From an uncultured Succinivibrionaceae bacterium (GTDB lineage: Bacteria; Pseudomonadota; Gammaproteobacteria; Enterobacterales; Succinivibrionaceae), in contig UQCV01000026.1 in assembly GCA_900539665.1 (NCBI GenBank), forward strand, positions 1-27,783: a stretch of 27,783 bases of DNA, written 5' to 3'. The position numbers and the translations under genes were made by a program. Shown here one piece after another: positions 8,510 through 15,386 of the stretch (position 1 is its first letter; each line of letters starts with the position of its first letter). The notes under the pieces are model-generated. The model was given only the letters and a program-made list of their open reading frames with translations. It ran no database searches and was not told where the DNA came from.

Positions 8510-9460
8510 TTGCAGATGAAGATTCAAGTAATGAATCAAAGCCTAGTACTTTTGCTCGTAACTTTAGGGGCTTTTTTATTTTCTGCTAGTGCTTGGGGTA
8601 GTTATGTAAAGTACGTCGATACAGACGGGGTGGTGCATTATACAGACGATAAGAGCGAAGCTATTGAAAGCGGTTATGAGTATGACGAATACGACGATAA
8701 CGCTAATCCATCGCCCGAAAATGTACTCCTTAGTTTAGAAGATGATGGTTCGCTTTATGTGACTAATCTTTTTGTTAGTGATATCACCTTAAAACTACAT
8801 GCTTCGGACCCAACGCTTGTCAGCGGTTCAGTGATGTTTGATACCCCAATTGAAATTGCCGGTAAAACTGAAAAACACTATTTAGGTACGTTATATACCG
8901 CAGAAGATCCGACGGGTAAAGGGGTTGAAATCACCCGCACCTTTGATATCGGTAGTGTTTATGAAGGTTCTGAAGATATCTACTACCTTTTAAATCCTAA
9001 TGAATTGGTTATTCCGTTTAAAGGTCTTTTCCGGGTGACTCAAGGTTGGAACGGAAAATTTACCCATAATGGTCCTAAGAGTCGTTATGCCATCGATGTC
9101 TCAATGCCTGTCGGTACTCCGATTGTAGCTGTTAAAGCAGGGCGAGTGCTTGATATGAAGATGGATTCAACTCGCGGAGGGCCAAGCCGAGAATTTAGAC
9201 CTTTTGCCAACTTTATTCGTATTGGTCACGATGATGGCACTATGAGTATTTATGTGCACTTATCGGGGAAAACTGAGCGCGTACAGCTTGGGGAGCGAGT
9301 AGCCAAAGGGCAGGTGATTGCGCTTTCTGGTAATACAGGGTATACCACAGGTCCGCATCTTCATTTTGCGCTGCAGGCGAATACTGTAGATGGGATTCGT
9401 AGCATAAAATACAAGTTTAAAGGTACAGAGCCACGTACCGGCAGCCTTCTCGGCAATTAA
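8510..9460 (+). CDS. Secreted M23-family peptidase (LytM-like) with N-terminal DUF4124-like segment
   Basis: The protein has a signal peptide (basic start, hydrophobic stretch about 10-24, likely cut after SASA near residue 28). Next comes a short DUF4124-like segment YVDTDGVVHYTD (35-46), a beta-rich linker, and a C-terminal M23/LytM domain (about 173-300). Candidate zinc ligands are H186, D196 (in YAIDVSMPVGTP) and the HLH pair H283/H285 in GPHLHFAL, with H250 (YVH) also conserved. M23 enzymes cut peptidoglycan cross-bridges; some act as regulators of amidases. Start could be TTG 8510 (AGGA at 9 nt) or ATG 8516. It follows rimI by 55 bp. No specific gene name is justified. Confidence 0.85.
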   Translation: MQMKIQVMNQSLVLLLVTLGAFLFSASAWGSYVKYVDTDGVVHYTDDKSEAIESGYEYDEYDDNANPSPENVLLSLEDDGSLYVTNLFVSDITLKLHASDPTLVSGSVMFDTPIEIAGKTEKHYLGTLYTAEDPTGKGVEITRTFDIGSVYEGSEDIYYLLNPNELVIPFKGLFRVTQGWNGKFTHNGPKSRYAIDVSMPVGTPIVAVKAGRVLDMKMDSTRGGPSREFRPFANFIRIGHDDGTMSIYVHLSGKTERVQLGERVAKGQVIALSGNTGYTTGPHLHFALQANTVDGIRSIKYKFKGTEPRTGSLLGN

Positions 9461-9495
9461 TTACAAAAAAACGTTGGATTTATGTATGCACCATT

Positions 9496-9523
9496 TTGGC
9501 ATTTTTGCAATTTGTTGTATAAT
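9496..9523 (+). promoter_or_regulatory. Promoter of pntAB
   Basis: -35 TTGGCA (9496-9501, five of six matches) is followed by a 16-bp spacer and a perfect -10 TATAAT (9518-9523). The leader to ATG 9609 is about 78 nt. It is one of the strongest promoter matches in the window, in keeping with the codon bias of the operon. Confidence 0.75.
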
Positions 9524-9608
9524 ACCGCGGCAATTTTTATAAAAAAAGGTCACAAAAATTCCGATAATCGGTTTGTTTTGTACATGTTTTAACTTAGGAA
9601 TGTAAATA

Positions 9609-11141
9609 ATGCAGATAGGTATACCTAAAGAGAGCTTCGCCGGTGAAACCCGCGTCGCCGCTACTCCTGCTACAGTTCTTGGCCTTAAGAAGCTTGGTTT
9701 CACTGTCTTAGTTGAATCAGGCGCAGGTCTCGGCGCCAACTTTGATGACGCTGCTTATACTGAAGCTGGCGCAGAAATCGGCAAAGCTGCTGATGTCTGG
9801 TCTTGTTCATTAATCTATAAGGTTCTTGCTCCAACTGAAAAAGAAATCGCTCTTCTCAAAGAAGGCACTACTTTAGTTTCTTTCATTTGGCCTGCTCAGA
9901 ATCCTGAACTCGTTGAAAAGCTTAAAGAACGCAAGGTTACTGTACTTGCAATGGACATGGTGCCACGTATTTCTCGTGCCCAAGCGCTTGATGCTCTTTC
10001 TTCTACTGCAAACATTAGCGGTTACCGCGCTGTTGTTGAAGCTGCTCATGAATTTGGCAGATTCTTCTGCGGTCAGGTTACTGCGGCAGGTAAGGTTCCA
10101 CCAGCAAAGGTTCTCGTTATCGGTGCTGGCGTAGCTGGTCTTGCTGCTATTGGTGCAGCCCACTCTCTTGGTGCTATCGTAAGAGCGTTTGATACTCGTC
10201 TTGAAGTTGCTGACCAGATTAAGTCTATGGGCGGTGATTTCCTTAAGCTCGATTTCAAGCAGGAAGATGGTTCTTCTTCTGACGGTTATGCTAAGACCAT
10301 GAGCCCTGAATTCATCAAGGCTGAAATGGAACTCTTCGCAGCTCAGGCTAAAGAAGTTGATATCATTATTACCACGGCTGCTATTCCAGGCAAGAAGGCA
10401 CCTGTACTCGTAACCAAGGAAATGGTTGCTAGCATGAAGGCAGGTTCTGTAATTGTCGACTTAGCTGCTGCAACTGGTGGTAACTGTGAAGCTACTCAGG
10501 CTGGTAAAGTATTCACTACTGAAAATGGCGTTAAGGTTATTGGCTATACCGACCTTCCTTGCCGTCTCCCAACCCAGTCTTCTCAGCTCTACTCTACTAA
10601 CTTAGTTAACTTAACTAAGCTTCTTTCTAAGCAGAAAGATGGCAACATCAAGGTAGATTTTGATGACGTTGTTTTACGCAACATGACTATTGTGCAAAAC
10701 GGTGAAGTTACTTTCCCACCTCCAAAGATCAGTGTAAGTGCGGCTCCTGCTCAGAAGGCAGCTCCTGCTCCTGTGAAGAAGGAAGAAAAGCCTGTAAACC
10801 CAGCTGTTAAGTATGCTCTCTTCGCTGGCTTTATCGCTTTATTTGCTTTGATTGGTGCTTTTGCTCCAGAATCATTCCTTCCACATTTGACTGTATTCGT
10901 ATTGTCATGTGTAGTTGGCTATTACGTTGTATGGAATGTTTCTCATTCTCTTCATACTCCGTTGATGGCAGTAACCAATGCTATTTCTGGTATTATCGTT
11001 GTTGGTGCGCTCGTACAGCTCAACACTGACAATATTTTAATCAATGCTCTTTGCTTCGTTGCCATTTTGATCGCTTCCATTAACATTTTTGGTGGCTTCT
11101 CTGTGACTAAGCGTATGTTAAAGATGTTTAGAAAGGACTAG
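9609..11141 (+). CDS. pntA: NAD(P) transhydrogenase subunit alpha
   Basis: At 510 residues it has exactly the length of E. coli PntA and is very similar along its whole length. Domain I (alanine-dehydrogenase-like, NAD(H)-binding) spans about 1-380, with the dinucleotide-binding loop GAGVAG (172-177) and the conserved RISRAQALDALSS stretch (about 120-132). A Pro/Ala/Lys-rich linker follows (about 380-400), then a membrane domain with about four hydrophobic helices (about 403-505) including YYVVWNVSHSLHTPLM. PntAB couples proton entry across the inner membrane to hydride transfer from NADH to NADP+, supplying NADPH. AGGAA lies 8 nt before ATG 9609. Codon use (AAG over AAA, CAG over CAA) differs from neighbouring genes and suggests high expression. 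Confidence 0.97.
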   Translation: MQIGIPKESFAGETRVAATPATVLGLKKLGFTVLVESGAGLGANFDDAAYTEAGAEIGKAADVWSCSLIYKVLAPTEKEIALLKEGTTLVSFIWPAQNPELVEKLKERKVTVLAMDMVPRISRAQALDALSSTANISGYRAVVEAAHEFGRFFCGQVTAAGKVPPAKVLVIGAGVAGLAAIGAAHSLGAIVRAFDTRLEVADQIKSMGGDFLKLDFKQEDGSSSDGYAKTMSPEFIKAEMELFAAQAKEVDIIITTAAIPGKKAPVLVTKEMVASMKAGSVIVDLAAATGGNCEATQAGKVFTTENGVKVIGYTDLPCRLPTQSSQLYSTNLVNLTKLLSKQKDGNIKVDFDDVVLRNMTIVQNGEVTFPPPKISVSAAPAQKAAPAPVKKEEKPVNPAVKYALFAGFIALFALIGAFAPESFLPHLTVFVLSCVVGYYVVWNVSHSLHTPLMAVTNAISGIIVVGALVQLNTDNILINALCFVAILIASINIFGGFSVTKRMLKMFRKD

Positions 11142-11151
11142 GAGATAACAG

Positions 11152-12666
11152 ATGTTAGGTTTAGTTCATGTAGCGTATATTATCTCCGCTTTACTCTTCA
11201 TTTTGAGTTTGGCTGGACTCTCTAAGCAGGAAACCGCAAAGCTCGGTTGTACCTCTGGTATTGTGGGCATGGTTATCGCTTTGATTGCTACTTTTGTTGG
11301 CGTAACTACCGTTGCTGGTTGGTTAATTCTTGTTGTAGCTATGGTTATTGGTGCCGGTATCGGTCTTTACCTCGCGGCTAAAGTTGAAATGACCCAGATG
11401 CCAGAACTCGTTGCAATGCTCCACAGCTTTGTTGGTCTTGCAGCAGTACTCGTTGGCTACAACAGCTTCATCGAAAGCTGCCCAGAAACTGCAAGTCAGC
11501 TCGTAGATTTAGCTAACACCCCTAAGGATCAGCTTTTAGCTCTTAAGGATCAGGCAGATCAGGCTGTTTTAGCTACTATTTCTGCTCACGCTGGTCTTTC
11601 TAAAGAAGTTATCATTCACCTCGTTGAAGTATTCGTAGGCGTATTCATCGGTGCTGTTACCTTCACTGGTTCCGTAGTTGCTTATGGTAAGTTAAACGGT
11701 GGCTTCAGCCTCCCAATTTTCAAGTCTAAGCCACTTGTTCTCCCTGGTCGTCATCTCTTGAACATCGCTGCTCTCGTAATTTCATTTGCATTAATGATCG
11801 TGTTCATCGTATACAGCCAGTCTGAATATGCTTTAGCAATGGGCTGCTTAGTTGTAATGACTGTAATCGCTCTTCTCTTTGGTATCCACCTCGTGGCTTC
11901 CATCGGTGGCGCTGATATGCCAGTTGTTATTTCAATGCTTAACTCATACTCTGGTTGGGCAGCAGCAGCTGCAGGCTTTATGCTTGAAAACGACCTCTTG
12001 GTTGTTACCGGCTCACTCGTAGGTTCTTCTGGTGCAATTCTTTCTTACATTATGTGTAAGGCTATGAATCGCTCATTCATGTCTGTAATTTTAGGCGGTC
12101 TTGGTAACAAGGCTCAGTCATCTTCTGCCGAAGAAGAACAGGGCGAATACAAAGAACTCAACTATACCGAAGTTGCTGATATGCTCAAGAACGCAAGTTC
12201 TGTAGTTATCACCCCGGGCTATGGTATGGCTGTAGCTCAGGCTCAGTACCCAGTTGCTGAGCTTACTGAAAAGCTCCGTGCTAAGGGCGTAAACGTTCGC
12301 TTTGGTATTCACCCAGTTGCTGGTCGTCTCCCAGGTCACATGAACGTTCTTCTTGCTGAAGCTAAGGTTCCATATGATATCGTTCTTGAAATGGACGAAA
12401 TCAATGATGACTTCGAAGATACCGATGTAGTATTGGTTATCGGTGCTAATGACACTGTAAACCCAGCTGCACTTGAAGATCCAAACAGCCCAATCGCTGG
12501 TATGCCTGTACTTGAAGTATGGAAGGCTAAGAATGTTATCGTATTCAAGCGTTCTATGAACGTTGGTTACGCTGGTGTTCAGAACCCATTGTTCTTCAAG
12601 GAAAATTCTTACATGTGCTTCGGCGATGCTAAGAAGTCTGTTGACGAAATCGTTAAGCAGCTCTAA
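11152..12666 (+). CDS. pntB: NAD(P) transhydrogenase subunit beta
   Basis: The N-terminal part (about 1-310) is a multi-helix membrane domain that completes the proton channel with PntA. The C-terminal domain III (about 330-504) binds NADP(H), with GYGMAVAQAQYPVAE, RFGIHPVAGRLPGHMNVLLAEA and the VLVIGANDTVNP loop intact. It is 504 residues against 462 in E. coli. The excess lies mainly in one hydrophilic insertion of about 35 residues between two membrane helices (roughly 107-143, rich in Asp, Gln, Lys and Ala). The start ATG 11152 is ten bases after the pntA stop, with AGGAG upstream. A strong terminator follows. It shares the unusual codon bias of pntA. Confidence 0.97.
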   Translation: MLGLVHVAYIISALLFILSLAGLSKQETAKLGCTSGIVGMVIALIATFVGVTTVAGWLILVVAMVIGAGIGLYLAAKVEMTQMPELVAMLHSFVGLAAVLVGYNSFIESCPETASQLVDLANTPKDQLLALKDQADQAVLATISAHAGLSKEVIIHLVEVFVGVFIGAVTFTGSVVAYGKLNGGFSLPIFKSKPLVLPGRHLLNIAALVISFALMIVFIVYSQSEYALAMGCLVVMTVIALLFGIHLVASIGGADMPVVISMLNSYSGWAAAAAGFMLENDLLVVTGSLVGSSGAILSYIMCKAMNRSFMSVILGGLGNKAQSSSAEEEQGEYKELNYTEVADMLKNASSVVITPGYGMAVAQAQYPVAELTEKLRAKGVNVRFGIHPVAGRLPGHMNVLLAEAKVPYDIVLEMDEINDDFEDTDVVLVIGANDTVNPAALEDPNSPIAGMPVLEVWKAKNVIVFKRSMNVGYAGVQNPLFFKENSYMCFGDAKKSVDEIVKQL

Positions 12667-12697
12667 TAAACTTCTAACAATTTAAATTTGTAAATTA

Positions 12698-12724
12698 AAG
12701 GGATGGCTTCGGCTATCCTTTTTT
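12698..12724 (+). terminator. Intrinsic terminator of pntAB
   Basis: Stem GGATGGC (12701-12707) pairs with GCTATCC (12712-12718) with one G-U pair, closed by a stable UUCG tetraloop. The stem is flanked by AAG on the left and a run of six T from 12719. Confidence 0.9.
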
Positions 12725-13064
12725 GTTTTTGGCCTTTTTTGTTTTTGGGGAGAATTTTTGAACGATTCAGAATGAATTGATGAAGGAATGGGCCCTTGGA
12801 AATTATGGGGAAATTAAAGAGTTGTGCTTTAATGAAATAAGGGTCAATCACTTTTCTTATGGGCTTAAGAAGGTAGGTTAAGTTTTAGGTTTGGGGGTTA
12901 GGTTTAGGTTGGCGACTAGTTTTGATTTAGCTTAGGTTAGGTGAATTTAGTTCTTAGCTTAGTTTACATGCATGATAATGACACGTGGTTTATATAGTTA
13001 CACTCTTAGTTCTAAAACCAAACTACAAATAAGAAAGGCTTCTTAAATCCAACTTGTACATCTC
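12725..13064. other. Intergenic region pntB / L,D-transpeptidase
   Basis: These 340 bases lie between two convergent terminators. There is no credible gene; a 62-codon minus-strand frame at 12663-12851 overlaps the pntB terminator and is not supported. The right half (12871-12966) is a G/T-biased tract with repeated TTAGG/TTAGGTT words. Confidence 0.5.
12871..12966. repeat. Degenerate TTAGG-rich tract
   Basis: TTAGG occurs five times (12885, 12898, 12904, 12932, 12937) in about 60 bases, mixed with TTTAGTT and TTAGCTT variants. The plus strand is rich in G and T and almost free of C. The spacing is irregular, so it is a low-complexity tract, not a clean tandem array. Confidence 0.5.
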
Positions 13065-13104
13065 CAAAAAAAACTCCTTTAACCAAATAAGGTTAAAGGA
13101 GTTT
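13065..13104 (-). terminator. Intrinsic terminator of the L,D-transpeptidase gene
   Basis: A perfect 14-bp stem (13071-13084 with 13091-13104) encloses a 6-nt loop. Read on the minus strand it is followed by a run of eight T (13073 down to 13066), so it ends transcription coming from 13127. On the plus strand no T-run follows. Confidence 0.92.
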
Positions 13105-13126
13105 AGCTAAAAGCATGAGTTTATCG

Positions 13127-14632
13127 TCATCTGACGTTTCTTACGGCAAGAGGAAGGGTTGTATTTTTATCTAAGCCATAAGGGTCAGGGCGATAAAAGA
13201 CTTGGCCTGTTTCGCTGATATAAGCGGTCCAATACGCTAAATAAACGCGGGTATGCGAGGTTGGTTTTATATAGCGTGTCTTTTTGGATTCAATCACTTC
13301 TTTAATATGTTTTGGAGTATAAGCTGTATTTTTTAGTAAGAATTCAGCAAGCTCACGAGATTTTTGCACGCGTACGCAACCAGAGCTTAGAGTTCTTGTG
13401 GCTTTAGTAAAATAATGTGGCGAAGACGTAGAGTGTAGGAAGACAAAATGCTCGTTCGGGAAGAGGAATTTATATAATCCGAGAGCATTGTCAGGTCCTG
13501 GGGCTTGTACCATAAGGAAAGGAAAGTCTTTTTCATCAGTGTAGGTTGAAAAGTCAAACAAGCGTGGATTTAAGACGTTTTTATTTTCGTCAATAATATT
13601 GATGCCATGCTTTTCTAGGTAAGTTGGATCGCGTTTTAAATGAGTTAAATAATCGTTTCTGATCGTTGGAGGTACGGTCCAGGTAGGATTAAGTACTACT
13701 TGGCTAATGGTGCTTGCGAGGCGTGGAGTGGGACGCTTAGCAGTGCCGACGATAACTTTACTATTAAAAATTGAAAGTCCATCTTTGTATACATACATTT
13801 CCGTGTCGGGAATATTCACCAGTAAGTAGGTTGATGATTTTAAAAGGGAACGGTCACCTAGGCGTAAAATAGCGCGCGCTAAGCGAATGGAACGTTCAGC
13901 TGGGGTTTGGAAGAGTAATGAATAAGTGCCGTAACCTACAATCCCGTCGGCTTTGATCATATGGTCCGTTTGGAAGCGTTTGACTGCATATAGTAGTTCA
14001 GTGTCAAAGAAACCATTTTGAGGGCAGTTGACATCAAGATAACCCGCTTTTTTAAGAGCGGTTTTTAAAATGTTGATTTCAGTTCCATTAGTCTTAAATT
14101 TTAAGATTTTAAATGGATATGGCTTGCTTTCGGTGCCGATTAAAGAAATGTTTTTTAAAATTTCATGGCGATAGTTTAAGTAATTTGGAGTTTGCGGGCG
14201 GAGAGCTACAACGCTTTCGTAAAAGACTTTATGGTCTTTTATTAGGTTGTAGTAGTTTTCTTGCTCGTAAGTCGAGATTGTAATCTTCTTGGGCAACTTG
14301 TATTCATTGTTTTGTTTTTGCTCCCAAGTTGATGAAGCATAGATACGTCTAAAAGTTTTTAATAAAAAATAGCTTTTCATCAATTCACGTTGGAAAATAT
14401 TACCACTTTTATGCGAGGCTTTTTGTAGCGCAGAAAGTTCTTGAGCAAAACGGTAATCAACATTAGCACTAGCGAGTTCCGTGAGCTGCAAATAGATTTC
14501 CCGCGCTGCAGAGTTACTATTAACTCCTGAGATGGCGCTAGCACTAGCTACAGTGCTAAAGAACCAAAAACAACAGGCTAAAATCAAGAAGCGAAAAAAA
14601 ATAGCAATATTATTCATGAAGCATATCAGCAT
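13127..14632 (-). CDS. L,D-transpeptidase, YcbB/LdtD type
   Basis: This 501-residue envelope enzyme has an N-terminal hydrophobic signal or anchor (about 9-33), a helical region, a peptidoglycan-binding domain (about 180-240, including VKRFQTDHMIKADGIVG) and a YkuD catalytic domain (about 265-440). The catalytic motif reads H400 ... SSGC(419)VRV, with the nucleophile Cys419. The stretch around 310-330 (VVLNPTWTVPPTI) is typical of YcbB. Such enzymes form 3-3 cross-links in peptidoglycan and, in E. coli LdtD, can bypass beta-lactam-sensitive D,D-transpeptidases. E. coli LdtD is longer (615); the capping region appears shorter here. Starts at ATG 14632 or ATG 14617; neither has a clear ribosome site. 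It is transcribed alone with its own promoter and terminator. Confidence 0.93.
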   Translation of the reverse strand: MLICFMNNIAIFFRFLILACCFWFFSTVASASAISGVNSNSAAREIYLQLTELASANVDYRFAQELSALQKASHKSGNIFQRELMKSYFLLKTFRRIYASSTWEQKQNNEYKLPKKITISTYEQENYYNLIKDHKVFYESVVALRPQTPNYLNYRHEILKNISLIGTESKPYPFKILKFKTNGTEINILKTALKKAGYLDVNCPQNGFFDTELLYAVKRFQTDHMIKADGIVGYGTYSLLFQTPAERSIRLARAILRLGDRSLLKSSTYLLVNIPDTEMYVYKDGLSIFNSKVIVGTAKRPTPRLASTISQVVLNPTWTVPPTIRNDYLTHLKRDPTYLEKHGINIIDENKNVLNPRLFDFSTYTDEKDFPFLMVQAPGPDNALGLYKFLFPNEHFVFLHSTSSPHYFTKATRTLSSGCVRVQKSRELAEFLLKNTAYTPKHIKEVIESKKTRYIKPTSHTRVYLAYWTAYISETGQVFYRPDPYGLDKNTTLPLAVRNVR

Positions 14633-14713
14633 GTATTGGCTGATTTTTTCCTAATAGTTTAGTAAATAAGACTTAGGCGATTTAGTAAGAGCCCTTCATA
14701 GTCGAACACAATT

Positions 14714-14742
14714 ATTATAAGCAAAAAGCGCTTTTCATTAAA
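14714..14742 (-). promoter_or_regulatory. Promoter of the L,D-transpeptidase gene with a palindrome in its spacer
   Basis: On the minus strand, -35 TTTAAT (14742-14737) and -10 TATAAT (14719-14714) are 17 bp apart. The spacer contains the perfect 12-bp palindrome AAAAGCGCTTTT (14724-14735), positioned where a bound repressor would block RNA polymerase. Confidence 0.45.
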
Positions 14743-15062
14743 GAAAATACAAACTTGTTTACTACATAGTGTGAGCTATTGAAGTTCAATTTTAGATTTC
14801 TAATTTAAATCACAAAATCGAGCAAATACTAGCCATAATTTGTGAAAATTCTACAAAAAATTTTGCGTCGTCCGATATTATAATTACATAAATAACTAAT
14901 CTTATTTCGTGGTGCAGGAAGTTAGCTTTAATGACGCAAGCTTCCCTGACAACGAAAGAATAAAAATAAAAAATTGGCGCGGGATCATTCTGCATCTACA
15001 TATTGAAAATAATGTGTGTGCTTGGTACTCGATTTATGATTGCGTACTATCGGAGGTGTAAG
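14743..15062. other. Leader region upstream of ptsH
   Basis: This AT-rich stretch has no convincing gene. A TATAAT at 14879-14884 is the best -10 for ptsH but has no recognisable -35. An ATG at 15003 is in frame with ptsH, but the strong GGAGG at 15052-15056 and HPr homology place the true start at 15063. A 61-codon minus-strand frame (14810-14995) is not supported. Confidence 0.45.
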
Positions 15063-15320
15063 ATGAAGGCCAATTGTACTGTTTATATTAAAAAAGATGA
15101 CGGCATTGCGGTAAGAGATGCTGACCGTTTGGTTGCAGTAGCAACGAATTTTTCGTCAGTAGTTAGATTTGAAGTTGGAGCCAATGTTGCTAGTGCTAAA
15201 TCATTGTTCTCAGTGATTACGCTTGATTGGCGTCGAGGGCATTGGGTTGATATCAAAGCTGATGGTGAGGACGCTGATGTTGCAGTTGATACATTAGCAA
15301 AATTAATTGAGAGCATTTAA
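15063..15320 (+). CDS. ptsH: HPr-like phosphocarrier protein lacking the active-site histidine
   Basis: At 85 residues it matches HPr exactly in length and fold pattern. Residues 43-54 (ASAKSLFSVITL) reproduce the Ser46 region SAKSLFKLQTL, and the C-terminal helix region GEDADVAVDTLAKLI also fits. But the active-site motif GLHTRPA of E. coli reads GIAVRDA (14-20): the phosphorylated His15 is Ala16 (codon GCG), Pro18 is Asp19, and only the arginine (Arg18) remains. The sole histidine (His60) is elsewhere. It cannot take part in ordinary His phosphotransfer. Ser47, equivalent to Ser46, is kept. The start is ATG 15063, with GGAGG six bases upstream. ptsI follows after 66 bp. The reading frame is intact, so it is not an obvious pseudogene. 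Confidence 0.9.
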   Translation: MKANCTVYIKKDDGIAVRDADRLVAVATNFSSVVRFEVGANVASAKSLFSVITLDWRRGHWVDIKADGEDADVAVDTLAKLIESI

Positions 15321-15346
15321 CCACCAAGCTTAAAAGCGAGTATAAT
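15318..15346 (+). promoter_or_regulatory. Possible internal promoter for ptsI
   Basis: A perfect -10 TATAAT (15341-15346) lies between ptsH and ptsI, 41 bp before the ptsI start. The -35 is poor (TAACCA, 15318-15323, 17-bp spacer). Confidence 0.35.
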
Positions 15347-15386
15347 GCGCAATTACTTAATGTTTAAGCAATTTTAAGGTGAGTCC

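Noticed and set aside
9461..9739. 92-codon minus-strand ORF over the pntA start
   Set aside because: It covers the pntA promoter and 5' coding sequence antisense and has no homology features.
12118..12548. Two minus-strand ORFs inside pntB
   Set aside because: They are antisense shadows created by the biased codon use of pntB.
12871..12966. Telomere-like or CRISPR-like array
   Set aside because: The TTAGG words are irregularly spaced with no conserved repeat-spacer structure and no cas genes nearby.
14760..14850. CRP-type TGTGA/TCACA sites upstream of ptsH
   Set aside because: Only half sites (TGTGA, TCACA) are seen, not paired with the required six-base spacing.
15003..15062. Extended N-terminus for ptsH from ATG 15003
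   Set aside because: GGAGG at 15052-15056 and alignment to the 85-residue HPr family fix the start at 15063.
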